Position numbers and translations under genes: made by a program. From contig NZ_CP113431.1 of assembly GCF_030506255.1 (NCBI RefSeq), positions 992,001-1,056,000 of the forward strand: DNA of 64,000 bases. Direction: 5' to 3'. The notes below the pieces were generated by a model. It was not told where the DNA came from and made no database searches. It worked only from the letters and a program-made list of their open reading frames with translations. The stretch comes from Nocardioides sp. Arc9.136. Lineage in GTDB: Bacteria; Actinomycetota; Actinomycetes; Propionibacteriales; Nocardioidaceae. Below are positions 25,570-35,063 of the stretch, piece after piece. How positions within the stretch are numbered: the first letter of the stretch is position 1; every line of letters begins with the position of its first letter.

Positions 25570-25674
25570 GTGAGCGATCACGACCGCAGTGCACAGCAGG
25601 TCGGGTCCTGCTGCGCGCGAGGGGGCCGGCACTCCGGCCTGCGGGCCCGGTCCCGGTCCAACCGCGTGAGCTAG
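25570..25674 (+). CDS. Possible 34-codon leader peptide upstream of phoH2
   Basis: A short frame [15 protein letters not shown]...SNRVS begins at GTG 25570, preceded by GGGAGG about 7 nt upstream, a strong ribosome site. It ends 44 bp before the phoH2 start. The tail is Arg/Ser-rich. A hairpin (AGCAGG/CCTGCT) lies inside. In mycobacteria a small antitoxin-like gene (phoAT) precedes phoH2, so a functional small product is conceivable, but no sequence resemblance is claimed. Confidence 0.25.
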   Translation: MSDHDRSAQQVGSCCARGGRHSGLRARSRSNRVS

Positions 25675-25718
25675 GACCGGGGCGTCGAGTGCGCGTGCCG
25701 GTCCGTGAGGGGTGCACC

Positions 25719-27065
25719 GTGCCGACGACGACGGCCAAGAAGTCCCGGACCACCGCAGCCAGGGGGTCCACCACCCGTACCTACGTGCTCGACACCAGCG
25801 TCCTGCTCGCCGACCCGGGCGCGATCCGCCGGTTCGCCGAGCACGAGGTCGTGCTGCCGGTGGTCGTGATCACCGAGCTGGAGGGCAAGCGGCACCACCC
25901 GGAGCTGGGCTTCTTCGCCCGCAGCGCGCTCCGGATGCTCGACGAGCTGCGGATCACCCACGGTCGGCTCGACGAGCCGGTGCCGGTGGGGGAGGAGGGC
26001 GGCACGGTCCGGGTCGAGCTGAACCACACCGACCCGCAGTCGCTGCCGTCGGGCTTCCGGCTCGGCGACAACGACACGCGGATCCTCGCCGTGGCCAAGA
26101 ACCTCGCCGACGAGGGCCACACGGTCACCCTGGTCTCCAAGGACCTCCCGCTGCGGATCAAGGCCTCGGCGGTCGGCCTCGACGCCGAGGAGTACCGCGC
26201 GGAGGCGGTCAGCGACTCCGACACCGGCTACTCCGGGATGGCGGAGCTCGAGGTGGCGGCCACCGAGCTCGACGAGCTGTACGACGACGGCGTGCTCGAC
26301 CTCGAGGTCGCCCGCGACCTGCCCTGCCACCAGGGCCTCGTGCTGCTCTCCGACCGGGGCACCGCGCTGGGCCGGGTGGGTCCGGACAAGCGGATCCACC
26401 TGGTGCGCGGGGACCGCGAGGCGTTCGGCGTCCACGGCCGCTCCGCGGAGCAGCGGATCGCCCTGGAGATGCTGCTCGACCCCGAGGTCGGCATCGTCTC
26501 CCTCGGCGGCCGGGCCGGCACGGGCAAGTCGGCGATGGCGCTGTGCGCCGGCCTGGAGGCGGTGCTCGAGCGGGGCCAGCACCAGAAGGTCGTCGTGTTC
26601 CGGCCGCTGTTCGCCGTCGGCGGGCAGGAGCTCGGCTACCTCCCGGGCTCGGAGGCGGAGAAGATGGGGCCGTGGGCCCAGGCGGTCTTCGACACCCTCG
26701 GGGCGGTGACCAGCCGCGAGGTGATCGAGGAGGTGCTCGCCCGCGGGATGCTCGAGGTGCTGCCGCTCACCCACATCCGGGGCCGGTCGCTGCACGACGC
26801 CTTCGTCATCGTCGACGAGGCGCAGTCCCTGGAGCGCAACGTCCTGCTGACCGTGCTGTCCCGGATCGGTGCGAACTCCAAGGTCGTGCTCACCCACGAC
26901 GTCGCCCAGCGCGACAACCTGCGGGTGGGCCGCCACGACGGCGTCGTCGCGGTGATCGAGAAGCTCAAGGGGCACCCGCTGTTCGCCCACGTCACGCTGA
27001 CCCGGTCCGAGCGCTCGCCGATCGCGGCGCTCGTCACCGAGATGCTGGAGAACGTGACGCTGTAG
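25719..27065 (+). CDS. phoH2: PhoH2: PIN-domain RNase fused to PhoH ATPase
   Basis: 448-residue fusion protein. The N-terminal PIN nuclease domain (about 20-165) has acidic residues in [20 protein letters not shown] and [16 protein letters not shown]; the C-terminal PhoH ATPase (about 225-445) has Walker A GRAGTGKS near 266-273 and Walker [12 protein letters not shown] near 363. Such proteins unwind and cleave RNA in an ATP-dependent way. The GTG 25719 start has GAGGGG 6-7 nt upstream. The open frame upstream belongs to no gene. Equivalent to Rv1095 by architecture and context. Confidence 0.92.
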   Translation: MPTTTAKKSRTTAARGSTTRTYVLDTSVLLADPGAIRRFAEHEVVLPVVVITELEGKRHHPELGFFARSALRMLDELRITHGRLDEPVPVGEEGGTVRVELNHTDPQSLPSGFRLGDNDTRILAVAKNLADEGHTVTLVSKDLPLRIKASAVGLDAEEYRAEAVSDSDTGYSGMAELEVAATELDELYDDGVLDLEVARDLPCHQGLVLLSDRGTALGRVGPDKRIHLVRGDREAFGVHGRSAEQRIALEMLLDPEVGIVSLGGRAGTGKSAMALCAGLEAVLERGQHQKVVVFRPLFAVGGQELGYLPGSEAEKMGPWAQAVFDTLGAVTSREVIEEVLARGMLEVLPLTHIRGRSLHDAFVIVDEAQSLERNVLLTVLSRIGANSKVVLTHDVAQRDNLRVGRHDGVVAVIEKLKGHPLFAHVTLTRSERSPIAALVTEMLENVTL

Positions 27066-27070
27066 ACACC

Positions 27071-27080
27071 GGTCTGGACC
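27071..27080. promoter_or_regulatory. Palindrome GGTCTGGACC upstream of the lytic protein gene
   Basis: An exact inverted repeat sharing the GGTCTGGACC core with the DasR-like sites at 15924 and 19140 but lacking their outer CT/AG (flanked ACC...GTT). Possibly a weaker copy of the same operator, or chance. Confidence 0.25.
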
Positions 27081-27181
27081 GTTGGGGCCGGCGGGGCGGA
27101 TGTGGCGCGTGTGCCACCTGTCCCGCCGGATCCCGACGGGGCCCGGCGAGCCGCTTTTGCGGCCGCCGGGGGAGGTCGTGC

Positions 27182-27916
27182 ATGGTGTCCCGGTCCCCCG
27201 GCCTCTACCCCGTGGATACCTCCCCTGTGACCAAGCACGTGAAGCACGTCCCGAAGCACCGTCGCGCACCCGAGCCCCGCCTCACCCGCGCGCCCCGTCA
27301 GGCACTGCGCACCACGGCCGTCCTCTCCGGCGTCGCGGTCGCGACCACCGGCGCCGCCGTCGCCGGCGGGGTCGTCAACGGCCCCACACCGGTCAGCGCC
27401 GCCGCGGGCGACATCGCCGCGACCGCCGACGCCCGGCTGAGCGCCACGGGCACGGACGCCGACCCGGCCACCACGGAGGCGGCCGGCTCCGCGCTCGCCT
27501 TCGAGCGGTCGGGCGCGGCGACGCGCTCCTCCGACCGCCGGCAGAGCGCGGTCCCGGCCAAGCAGGTCTCGCTCGGTGAGGGAGCGACCCAGGCGATGAC
27601 CCGGACCGAGGACCTCTCCGACGCCGACCCCCGCGACATCGCGCGGGCGATGCTGGGCGAGTACGGCTTCTCCTCCGACCAGTTCTCCTGCCTGGACTCG
27701 CTGTGGGTCAGCGAGAGCGACTGGCGCATCGACGCCGACAACCCCTCGTCCTCGGCGTACGGCATCCCGCAGGCGCTCACCCAGCTCCACGAGCTCCCGG
27801 CCGACTACATGACGTCGGCCGAGACACAGATCCGCTGGGGCCTGGACTACATCCGCGACTCCTACGGCTCGCCCTGCAACGCCTGGTCGTTCAAGCAGGG
27901 CAACAACTGGTACTGA
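27182..27916 (+). CDS. Secreted lytic-transglycosylase-like cell-wall protein
   Basis: 244 residues. A long basic N-terminal stretch (HVKHVPKHRRAPEPRLTRAPR) precedes a signal/anchor helix (about 43-62), then an Ala/Thr/Ser-rich low-complexity linker (about 63-140), and a compact C-terminal domain of about 95 residues with CLDSLWVSESDWR, SSAYGIPQAL and DYIRDSYGSPCNAW. This domain resembles the transglycosylase SLT-like domain of actinobacterial resuscitation/aggregation-promoting factors that cleave peptidoglycan; E in SESDW would be the catalytic acid. ATG 27182 has GGAGG 6 nt upstream; GTG 27236 is an alternative. Confidence 0.75.
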   Translation: MVSRSPGLYPVDTSPVTKHVKHVPKHRRAPEPRLTRAPRQALRTTAVLSGVAVATTGAAVAGGVVNGPTPVSAAAGDIAATADARLSATGTDADPATTEAAGSALAFERSGAATRSSDRRQSAVPAKQVSLGEGATQAMTRTEDLSDADPRDIARAMLGEYGFSSDQFSCLDSLWVSESDWRIDADNPSSSAYGIPQALTQLHELPADYMTSAETQIRWGLDYIRDSYGSPCNAWSFKQGNNWY

Positions 27917-27928
27917 GCCCACCGGCCT

Positions 27929-27970
27929 CGTGCTGCCCACCGCGCGCCCTGGCGCGCGCTGGGCAGCACG
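27929..27970. terminator. Bidirectional hairpin terminator
   Basis: A 20-bp stem with one mismatch (27929-27948 with 27951-27970) and a 2-nt loop, between the convergent lytic protein and fumC genes. Confidence 0.8.
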
Positions 27971-27985
27971 ATGCGGGCGGCGGCC

Positions 27986-29383
27986 TCACGGGTGGGTCAT
28001 CGACTCCACGTCGAGCGCCTCGTCGAGCTGGGCCTCGGTGAGCTCGCCCCGCTCGAGGTAACCCATCCGCACCACGGTCTCGCGGATCGTGGCGCCGTCG
28101 GCGAGCGCCTGCTTGGCCACCTTCGCGGCGTTCTCGTAGCCGATGTGCTTGTTCAGCGGCGTGACCACCGACGGCGAGGACTCGGCGTACTGCCGCATCC
28201 GCTCGGCGTCGGCGGTGATCCCGTCGACGCACCGCTGCGCGAGCACCGTCGAGGACGTCGCCAGGAGCCGCACCGACTCCAGGACGTTGCGCGCCATCAC
28301 CGGCATCGCGACGTTGAGCTCGAAGCTGCCGCTCGCGCCGGCGAAGCCTACGGCCGCGTCGTTGCCGACGACCTGGGCGCACACCATGAGCGTGGCCTCG
28401 GGCAGGACCGGGTTCACCTTGCCGGGCATGATGCTCGACCCCGGCTGCAGGTCGGGCAGGTGGATCTCGGCCAGTCCGGTCGTCGGTCCCGAGGACATCC
28501 AGCGCAGGTCGTTGCAGATCTTGGTCAGGCCGACCGCGATCGTCCGCAGGACGCCCGACAGCTCGACGAGCGAGTCGCGCGTGCCCTGGGCCTCGAAGTG
28601 GTTGCGCGCCTCGGTGAACGGCTGGCCGGTCCGCTCGCCGAGCACCTCGATCACCCGCGCGGCGAAGCCGGGAGGGGTGTTGATGCCGGTGCCGACCGCG
28701 GTGCCGCCCAGCGGCAGCTCGCGGACGCGGGGGAGGACCGACTCGAGCCGCTCCGCGGCGTACCGCATGGTGGCGGCGTAGCCGGAGAACTCCTGCCCGA
28801 GCATGACCGGGGTCGCGTCCATCAGGTGGGTGCGGCCGGACTTCACGAGGCCGGCGAACTCCTCGGCCTTGCCCTCCAGGCTGGTGGCCAGCACGTCGAG
28901 AGCGGGGAGGAGCTGGTCGGTGACCGCGAGCGCGGCGGCGACGTGGATCGCGGTCGGGAAGGTGTCGTTGCTGGACTGGCTGGCGTTGACGTGGTCGTTG
29001 GGGTGCACGTCGGTGCCGGCCCGGGCGGCCAGCGAGGCGATGACCTCGTTGGCGTTCATGTTCGAGCTGGTGCCCGAGCCGGTCTGGAAGACGTCGACGG
29101 GGAACTCGCCGTCGTGACGACCCTCGGCCACCTCGCCGGCGGCGGCGACGATCGCGTCGGCCTTGTCCTGGTCGAGCACCCCGAGCTCGCCGTTCGTGGT
29201 CGCGGCGGCCCCCTTGACCAGGCCGATCGCGTGCACCAGCGCCGGCTCGATGGGCGTGCCGGAGATCGGGAAGTTCTCCACGGCGCGCTGGGTCTGGGCC
29301 CGCCAGAGGGCCTCGCGGGGCACCTGGACCTCGCCCATGCTGTCGTGCTCGGTGCGGTACCCGGTCTGGTTCTCGTCGCTCAC
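27986..29383 (-). CDS. fumC: Class II fumarate hydratase FumC
   Basis: 465-residue fumarase of the aspartase/fumarase superfamily, iron-independent, interconverting fumarate and malate in the TCA cycle. The signature [12 protein letters not shown] occupies residues 315-326; [10 protein letters not shown] (101-110), [14 protein letters not shown] (127-140) and [11 protein letters not shown] (182-192) form the shared active site. The GTG at 29383 overlaps the stop of the upstream spermidine-synthase-like gene (GTGA), so the two are coupled. A second, class I fumarase lies 1 kb away at 30454. Equivalent to Rv1098c. Confidence 0.95.
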   Translation of the reverse strand: MSDENQTGYRTEHDSMGEVQVPREALWRAQTQRAVENFPISGTPIEPALVHAIGLVKGAAATTNGELGVLDQDKADAIVAAAGEVAEGRHDGEFPVDVFQTGSGTSSNMNANEVIASLAARAGTDVHPNDHVNASQSSNDTFPTAIHVAAALAVTDQLLPALDVLATSLEGKAEEFAGLVKSGRTHLMDATPVMLGQEFSGYAATMRYAAERLESVLPRVRELPLGGTAVGTGINTPPGFAARVIEVLGERTGQPFTEARNHFEAQGTRDSLVELSGVLRTIAVGLTKICNDLRWMSSGPTTGLAEIHLPDLQPGSSIMPGKVNPVLPEATLMVCAQVVGNDAAVGFAGASGSFELNVAMPVMARNVLESVRLLATSSTVLAQRCVDGITADAERMRQYAESSPSVVTPLNKHIGYENAAKVAKQALADGATIRETVVRMGYLERGELTEAQLDEALDVESMTHP

Positions 29384-30102
29384 GCGGGGCCCGGTACCCG
29401 ACCGACGTAGAGCCAATAGCGCTCGTCGCGGTCCTGCAGCCGCACGTCGTGCGGGCGGCCCTCGGCTCCGCCGAACGCCGTGCGCAGCGCCGCCTCGAGG
29501 TCAGCGGCCTCGGCCGCCGACCAGACCACGAGCGCACCCCCGGGCCGCAGCACCTCGCGGACGGTGCGGAGGAAGGGCTCCCGGTAGAGCGCGGCGTTCG
29601 CGTCGTGGACGAGGTAGCCGGGGCCGTTGTCGACGTCCAGCAGCACCAGGTCGTACGTCGCCGGGCGGGCCTCGGCGAGCGCGACGGCGACGTCGGCGAC
29701 GACGACGTGCACCCGCTCGTCGGCGAGCAGGGCCGGTCCGTGGGGGACCGTCCCGTCGCGCATCCAGCCGACCAGCGCCTCCTCGATCTCGACGACCGCG
29801 CAGCGCTCGACCCGGGAGTCGGCCAGCACCTCGTGCATGGTGAACCCGAGCCCGAGGCCGCCCACCACGACCGCCCGCGGGTCCTCCACCAGCGCCAGGG
29901 CGGCGGTCGCGAGCGCCCGCTCGGTGCTGGTCTCGAGGGTGTCCATCACGAAGACGCCGTTCGCCCGCAGCTCCAGCGACGTCGGACCGGTCCCGCCGCG
30001 CCGCTCGCGCAGCACCAGCTCGCCGCGCTCGGACTCCGCGCGGGCCACCTCCACGTGCTCGGGCTCCGTCGGCCCGGGGCTGCTGGTGTCCACGAGAGGC
30101 AT
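29380..30102 (-). CDS. Spermidine-synthase-like (PABS fold) protein
   Basis: 240 residues with the Rossmann fold of polyamine synthases: [13 protein letters not shown] near residue 42, [16 protein letters not shown] (SAM-binding Gly loop) near 80, [15 protein letters not shown], and [13 protein letters not shown] near 150. It lacks the DExYHE-like substrate motifs of true spermidine synthase, so it may be a methyltransferase-like member. ATG 30102 with GGAG 8 nt upstream is preferred to GTG 30117. It is coupled by 4-bp overlap to fumC. Confidence 0.7.
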   Translation of the reverse strand: MPLVDTSSPGPTEPEHVEVARAESERGELVLRERRGGTGPTSLELRANGVFVMDTLETSTERALATAALALVEDPRAVVVGGLGLGFTMHEVLADSRVERCAVVEIEEALVGWMRDGTVPHGPALLADERVHVVVADVAVALAEARPATYDLVLLDVDNGPGYLVHDANAALYREPFLRTVREVLRPGGALVVWSAAEAADLEAALRTAFGGAEGRPHDVRLQDRDERYWLYVGRVPGPA

Positions 30103-30153
30103 CGTGGCACTCCGCACGGGCTAGGCCCGCTCGGGCCCGGGTACCGGGACCCC

Positions 30154-30378
30154 ATGAGCGACGACAAGCCGACCAGCGTCCAGACCGAGGTCGACGGCGG
30201 GCAGGTCTCCGAGGCCGCCTCGATGGACCCCGCCGCGCAGGACCAGCCGATCTCCGACGACCAGGGCGTCGCCGGCAACCCCGACCAGCCCGTCGGCCGG
30301 GACGGCGAGGGCGTCGAGGCGGGCCCCAACGCCAAGCCGCGCGCCAACGTGGAGTCCGCCCGCGACTCGACGGAGTGA
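30154..30378 (+). CDS. Small acidic, disordered hypothetical protein
   Basis: 74 residues, rich in Asp, Glu, Gln, Pro and Gly with no hydrophobic segment, so probably unstructured. Not recognised. TACCGG ends 6 nt before the ATG (imperfect leaderless -10), the start is on its own, and a strong hairpin follows the stop, which together support a real gene. It is divergent from the spermidine-synthase-like gene. Confidence 0.55.
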   Translation: MSDDKPTSVQTEVDGGQVSEAASMDPAAQDQPISDDQGVAGNPDQPVGRDGEGVEAGPNAKPRANVESARDSTE

Positions 30379-30386
30379 CGGTCGCA

Positions 30387-30420
30387 GTGCGGCGTCCCCG
30401 ACCGCTCGGGGACGCCGCAC
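30387..30420. terminator. Bidirectional hairpin terminator
   Basis: A 15-bp perfect stem (30387-30401 with 30406-30420) and a 4-nt loop between the small acidic protein gene and the convergent class I fumarase. Confidence 0.8.
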
Positions 30421-30453
30421 GGCCGCCGACCACTGCGCCGACAACCGCGCCGA

Positions 30454-32142
30454 CTACTGGGCCGAGCGCACCCGCAGGCCGGTGATCGGGACGGTCGTGG
30501 TGCCGGAGGGGTCGGTGAAGAAGTCGTTGCCCTGGTCGTCGACGACGATGAACGCGGGGAAGTCCTCGACCTCGATCCGCCAGACGGCCTCCATGCCCAG
30601 CTCGGGGTACTCGATGACCTCCTGGGACCTGATGCAGTCCTGGGCGAGGCGGGCGGCGGGGCCGCCGATCGAGCCGAGGTAGAAGCCCCCGTGCGCGTGG
30701 CAGGCCTCGGTGACCGCCTTGGAGCGGTTGCCCTTGGCGAGCATCACCATCGAGCCGCCGGCGGCCTGGAACTGCTCGACGTAGGAGTCCATGCGACCGG
30801 CCGTGGTCGGGCCGAAGGACCCTGACGCCATGCCCTCGGGGGTCTTGGCCGGGCCGGCGTAGTACACCGGGTGGTCCTTGAGGTACTGCGGCATGTCCTC
30901 GCCGGCGTCGAGGCGCTCCTTGATCTTGGCGTGCGCGATGTCCCGCGCCACGACCAGCGGACCGGTGAGGGACAGCCGCGTCTTGACCGGGTGCCGACGC
31001 AGCTCGGCGAGGATCTGGTCCATCGGCAGGGTGAGGTCGATCGGCACGACCTCGCCGCCGGCGATGTCCTCGGCGACCCCGGCGTCGGGCATGTACTGCG
31101 CGGGGTCGGTCTCGAGCTGCTCGAGGAAGACGCCGTCGGGGGTGATCTTGCCCAGCGCCTGCCGGTCGGCCGAGCAGGAGACGGCGATCGCGACGGGGCA
31201 GGACGCGCCGTGGCGGGGGAGCCGGACGACGCGGACGTCGTGGCAGAAGTACTTGCCGCCGAACTGCGCGCCGATCCCGAAGGACTGGGTCAGCTCGAAG
31301 ACCTGCTGCTCCAGCTCGAGGTCGCGGAAGCCGTGGGCACTCAGCGAGCCCTCGGTCGGGAGGTCGTCGAGGTAGTGCGCGGAGGCGTACTTGGCGGTCT
31401 TGAGCGCGTACTCCGCGCTGGTGCCGCCGATCACGACCGCCAGGTGGTACGGCGGGCAGGCGGCCGTGCCGAGCGAGCGGATCTTCTCGTCGAGGAACTG
31501 CAGCATCCGCTGCGGGTTGAGGACCGCCTTGGTCTCCTGGAACAGGAACGACTTGTTGGCCGACCCGCCGCCCTTGGCCATGAACAGGAACTTGTACTCC
31601 GGCTTCCCGCTCGTCTGGGGGGTGGAGTAGATCTCGACCTGCGCCGGCAGGTTCGAGCCGGTGTTCTTCTCCTCGTACGTCGTGAGCGGCGCGAGCTGGG
31701 AGTAGCGCAGGTTCAGCTGGGTGTAGGCGTCGTACACGCCCTGGCTGACCGCCTCGCCGTCGTCGATGCCGGTGAGGACGCCCTCGGACTTCTTGCCCAT
31801 GACGATGGCGGTGCCGGTGTCCTGGCACATCGGCAGCACGCCGCCGGCGGAGATGTTGACGTTCTTGAGCAGGTCGAGCGCGACGAAGCGGTCGTTGCCC
31901 GAGGCCTCGGGGTCGTCGATGATCCGCCGCAGCTGCGCGAGGTGCGCCGGCCGCAGGTAGTGGCTGATGTCGTGCATCGCCTCGCGGGTCAGCAGCCGGA
32001 TCGCCTCGGGGGAGACCTTGAGGAACGTCTGCCCGTCGGCCTCGAAGGTGGAGACGCCCTCGGTGGTCAGCAGCCGGTACGGCGTGCGGTCCGGGCCGAG
32101 GGGCAGCAGGTCGGAGTAGCGGAACTCGGGAGCGCTCGACAC
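30454..32142 (-). CDS. fumA: Class I (4Fe-4S) fumarate hydratase
   Basis: 562-residue oxygen-sensitive iron-sulfur fumarase. The three candidate cluster cysteines are in PMCQDTGT (about 105), AACPPYH (about 223) and VSCSADRQ (about 317), spaced as in characterised class I enzymes. The N-terminal alpha-domain and the C-terminal beta-domain (from about 370, including [14 protein letters not shown]) are fused in one chain. TACCCT lies 8 nt before the GTG at 32142. The organism therefore carries both fumarase types within 5 kb, allowing use under different iron and oxygen conditions (inference). Confidence 0.93.
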   Translation of the reverse strand: MSSAPEFRYSDLLPLGPDRTPYRLLTTEGVSTFEADGQTFLKVSPEAIRLLTREAMHDISHYLRPAHLAQLRRIIDDPEASGNDRFVALDLLKNVNISAGGVLPMCQDTGTAIVMGKKSEGVLTGIDDGEAVSQGVYDAYTQLNLRYSQLAPLTTYEEKNTGSNLPAQVEIYSTPQTSGKPEYKFLFMAKGGGSANKSFLFQETKAVLNPQRMLQFLDEKIRSLGTAACPPYHLAVVIGGTSAEYALKTAKYASAHYLDDLPTEGSLSAHGFRDLELEQQVFELTQSFGIGAQFGGKYFCHDVRVVRLPRHGASCPVAIAVSCSADRQALGKITPDGVFLEQLETDPAQYMPDAGVAEDIAGGEVVPIDLTLPMDQILAELRRHPVKTRLSLTGPLVVARDIAHAKIKERLDAGEDMPQYLKDHPVYYAGPAKTPEGMASGSFGPTTAGRMDSYVEQFQAAGGSMVMLAKGNRSKAVTEACHAHGGFYLGSIGGPAARLAQDCIRSQEVIEYPELGMEAVWRIEVEDFPAFIVVDDQGNDFFTDPSGTTTVPITGLRVRSAQ

Positions 32143-32194
32143 AGGTCGGCAGGGTACGCCGCTCCGGGCGGGCGCGGAGCACCGGCCGGCGCTC

Positions 32195-32200
32195 TAGGCT
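32195..32200 (+). promoter_or_regulatory. Leaderless -10 element TAGGCT
   Basis: TAGGCT ends 6 nt before the ATG at 32207 of the DUF1707 gene. Confidence 0.6.
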
Positions 32201-32206
32201 GGGCCC

Positions 32207-32911
32207 ATGGACGGCACCCCGGAGCAGCGTCCCGTCTCGGGCCGGGAGCCCGTGACCGACCCCTCGCAGCTGCGCGTCTCCGACGCCGACCGGCACCGCA
32301 CCGCGGAGGTCCTGCGCGAGGCGGCGGGCGAGGGCCGGCTCGACATGGACGAGCTCGGCGAGCGGCTGGAGGCGGCGTACGCCGCCAAGACCTACGCCGA
32401 CCTCGCCCCGCTCGTCATGGACCTGCCCGGTGGCGACCCCGCCACCCCGGCCGTCCCGCACGCGGCGCGGCCGCCCGCGGCGCCGGGCCCGCCCGGCGTC
32501 CCGGTGGCCGGTCAGCGGTTCGACACCTCGGTGGCGATCATGGGCGGGTGCGACCGCAAGGGCGTCTGGCAGGTCGGGCCGACGCACCAGGCCTACGCCG
32601 TCATGGGCGGGGTCCTCATCGACCTGCGTGAGGCGGTGTTCACCAGCCGGGAGACCGTGATCACCTGCGGCGCGTTCTGGTCGGGCATCGACATCGTCGT
32701 CAACGAGCGCACCCAGGTCGTCGTCGAGGGCATCGGCATCATGGGCGCCTTCGAGCAGGCCCGCGACAAGGTCGAGGCCCGCCTCGACGCCGACTCGCCG
32801 GTGGTCCGGGTCAAGGGGGTCGCGCTGATGGCCGGCGTCACCGTCACCCGGAAGGGCCCGCCGAAGCCGCGGCGCCGCCTCGGTGGCGGCGGGCACCCAC
32901 GGCTGCACTGA
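32207..32911 (+). CDS. DUF1707 (SHOCT-like) protein with LiaF-like C-terminal domain
   Basis: 234 residues. The DUF1707 module LRVSDADRHRTAEVLREAAG...LDMDELGERLEAAYAAKTYADL spans residues about 22-70. A Pro/Ala-rich linker leads to a glycine-rich beta-helix-like domain (about 105-220) with repeated IMGG/GVALMAGV motifs, as in LiaF/DUF2154 cell-envelope stress proteins. No transmembrane segment is visible. Function unknown; envelope-stress sensing is a guess by family resemblance. Confidence 0.75.
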   Translation: MDGTPEQRPVSGREPVTDPSQLRVSDADRHRTAEVLREAAGEGRLDMDELGERLEAAYAAKTYADLAPLVMDLPGGDPATPAVPHAARPPAAPGPPGVPVAGQRFDTSVAIMGGCDRKGVWQVGPTHQAYAVMGGVLIDLREAVFTSRETVITCGAFWSGIDIVVNERTQVVVEGIGIMGAFEQARDKVEARLDADSPVVRVKGVALMAGVTVTRKGPPKPRRRLGGGGHPRLH

Positions 32912-32970
32912 CCAGGCTGACCAGCGGCTTACCCAGCGGCGGACCAGCGGCGGACCAGCGGCCGGGTGGG

Positions 32971-34218
32971 TCAGTGCGCGGTGGCGTCCTCCGCGGCGTG
33001 CTCCGCGGCCTGCGCCGCCGCGGGGTCCTCCTTCGCCGGCACCCGGCCGGCCCGCTCCAGGTCGATGGTGAGGTTGTCGCCGGTCTCGGGGTCGAAGAGG
33101 TGCATCTGGCGTGAGTCGACCCAGATCTCGGCCTCGTCGCCCTCGCTGATCCGGCTGGCGCCGTCGAGGGAGACGACGAGCTGGCTGCGCATCGTGTCGC
33201 CGTCGAGGTCGCGCTCGAGCTGGGTCAGCTGCTCCTGCACGGCACCCTCGGCCTCGAAGGGGATGTAGGCGTAGGCCTCGTTGCCCAGCCACTCCACGAC
33301 GTCGATGGTGGTGGTGAAGGTGGAGCCACGGCCGCGCCGCGCGTCGTCGACCACCGAGGCGTCCTCGAAGTGCTCGGGGCGGATGCCGGCGATGAGCAGC
33401 TTGCCCTCGGGCACGAGGGCGGCCTTCTCCCGCGGCAGCTCGACGGTCCCGATCGGCAGCTCCACGGAGGTGCCGCGGACCGTAGCGGGCAGGAAGTTCA
33501 TCGGCGGGGAGCCGATGAACCCGGCCACGAAGAGGTTGGCGGGGTTCGTGTAGAGCTCGCGCGGCGACGCCAGCTGCTGCAGCACGCCCCGCTTGAGCAC
33601 CGCGACCCGGTCGCCGAGGGTCATCGCCTCGGTCTGGTCGTGGGTGACGTAGACGGTGGTGATGCCCAGCCGCTTCTGCAGGCGGGAGATCTCGGTGCGC
33701 ATCTGCCCGCGGAGCTTGGCGTCGAGGTTCGACAGCGGCTCGTCGAAGAGGAACGCGTCGGCGTCGCGCACGATCGCCCGGCCCATCGCGACGCGCTGGC
33801 GCTGACCGCCGGACAGGTTGCCCGGCTTGCGCTCGAGGTGCTCGTCGAGCTCCAGCGTCCGGGACGCCTCACGGACCTTCTGGTCGACCTCGTCGTTCGA
33901 GGCGCCGGCCAGCCGCAGCGGGAAGGCGATGTTCTCGTAGACCGTCAGGTGGGGGTAGAGCGCGTAGTTCTGGAACACCATCGCCAGGTTCCGGTCGCGC
34001 GGGGCCAGGTCGTTGACCCGGCGGTCCCCGATCATCATGTCGCCGTCGGTGATGTCCTCGAGCCCGACGATCATCCGCAGCAGCGTCGACTTCCCGCAGC
34101 CGGACGGGCCGACGAGGATCATGAACTCCCCGTCCTGGACGTCGATCGAGACGTCGTTGACGGCCGGGAACCCGTCGCCGTACTTCTTCACGATGTGCTT
34201 CATGGTGATGGCAGCCAT
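32971..34218 (-). CDS. sugC: Trehalose-type ABC importer ATPase (SugC-like)
   Basis: 415-residue CUT1-class ATPase. Walker A GPSGCGKSTLL near residue 38, signature LSGGQRQRVAMGRA near 134, Walker B DAFLFDEPLSNLDA near 156, H-loop TTVYVTHDQTEAMT; the C-terminal regulatory OB/TOBE domain ends with an Ala/Glu/His-rich tail about 40 residues longer than usual. It is the last gene of a binding protein-permease-permease-ATPase operon with the same order as lpqY-sugABC of M. tuberculosis. Unlike the importer at 19.3 kb, this one has its own ATPase. Confidence 0.85.
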   Translation of the reverse strand: MAAITMKHIVKKYGDGFPAVNDVSIDVQDGEFMILVGPSGCGKSTLLRMIVGLEDITDGDMMIGDRRVNDLAPRDRNLAMVFQNYALYPHLTVYENIAFPLRLAGASNDEVDQKVREASRTLELDEHLERKPGNLSGGQRQRVAMGRAIVRDADAFLFDEPLSNLDAKLRGQMRTEISRLQKRLGITTVYVTHDQTEAMTLGDRVAVLKRGVLQQLASPRELYTNPANLFVAGFIGSPPMNFLPATVRGTSVELPIGTVELPREKAALVPEGKLLIAGIRPEHFEDASVVDDARRGRGSTFTTTIDVVEWLGNEAYAYIPFEAEGAVQEQLTQLERDLDGDTMRSQLVVSLDGASRISEGDEAEIWVDSRQMHLFDPETGDNLTIDLERAGRVPAKEDPAAAQAAEHAAEDATAH

Positions 34219-34224
34219 GGCGGG

Positions 34225-35058
34225 TCAACCCTTCACTGCGCCGGAGGTGAGGCCGGCGACGATCTTGCGCTGGAACAGCAGGACGATGACGACGATCGGG
34301 ATGGTGGCGACGACGGCGCCGGCCGCGAGGAGCGACGCCGGACGGCTGAACGGGTCCGGCCCCACGAAGAAGGACAGGGCCGCCGGGATGGGGCGGGCGG
34401 TCTCGGTCGAGGTGAGCGAGATGCCGAAGACGAAGTCGTTCCAGGCGAAGAAGAACGTCAGGATCGCCGCGGTGAACACGCCCGGTGCGGCGAGCGGCAC
34501 GATCACCTTCCGGAACGCCTGCCAGGAGGTCGCGCCGTCGACCTGGGCGGCCTGCTCCATCTCCCACGGGATCTCCCGGAAGAACGCCGAGAGGGTCCAG
34601 ATCGCCAGCGGCAGCGTGAAGGACATGTAGGGGATGATCAGCCCCGGCCACGTGTCGTAGATCCCGAGCGTGCGCCACATGTCGAACAGCGGCCCCACGA
34701 GCGAGACCACCGGGAACATCGCGATCACCAGGGCCGTGGTGAGCACGAACTTCTTGCCCCGGAACTCCAGGCGCGCGATGGCGTACGCCGCGAGCGTCGC
34801 GATGACCACCGAGAGCAGGGTGGCGATCAGCGAGATCCCGATCGAGTTGAGGATCGCCCGCCGGAACTGCTCGTCCTGCAGGACGTCGCTGTAGTTCTGC
34901 CAGCCCGCGCCGCCCCCGGCCTGGGGGAGGAAGCCCTCGCTGCCGTTGGTGATCGCGGTCTGGGACTTGAAGGACAGCGAGATGATCCACGCCACCGGCA
35001 GCAGGCACCAGAGCAGGATCAGGACGAGCCCGATCGTGAGGCCGACCTTCTGCTTCAT
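34225..35058 (-). CDS. sugB: Trehalose-type ABC permease (SugB-like)
   Basis: 277-residue MalG-class permease with six transmembrane helices and the EAA loop IPWEMEQAAQVDGATSWQAF near residue 183. Two starts are possible: ATG 35067 overlaps the upstream stop (ATGA) but has AGGAGG only 1 nt before it; ATG 35058 has the same AGGAGG at 10 nt and is listed. SugC follows after 6 bp. It forms the membrane channel with the SugA-like permease. Confidence 0.83.
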   Translation of the reverse strand: MKQKVGLTIGLVLILLWCLLPVAWIISLSFKSQTAITNGSEGFLPQAGGGAGWQNYSDVLQDEQFRRAILNSIGISLIATLLSVVIATLAAYAIARLEFRGKKFVLTTALVIAMFPVVSLVGPLFDMWRTLGIYDTWPGLIIPYMSFTLPLAIWTLSAFFREIPWEMEQAAQVDGATSWQAFRKVIVPLAAPGVFTAAILTFFFAWNDFVFGISLTSTETARPIPAALSFFVGPDPFSRPASLLAAGAVVATIPIVVIVLLFQRKIVAGLTSGAVKG

Positions 35059-35063
35059 GGCGC

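Noticed and set aside
25442..25718. Riboswitch (c-di-AMP or other) upstream of phoH2
   Set aside because: I saw no match to the conserved core sequences of the common riboswitch classes I know; only local hairpins.
27071..27080. Full DasR-like site before the lytic protein gene
   Set aside because: Only the GGTCTGGACC core is present; the outer bases differ, so it is kept only as a weak candidate.
29501..33292. 1263-codon minus-strand frame spanning the class I fumarase and the DUF1707 gene
   Set aside because: It runs through real genes in shifted frame (Arg/Pro/Ala-rich translation), with no domain match.
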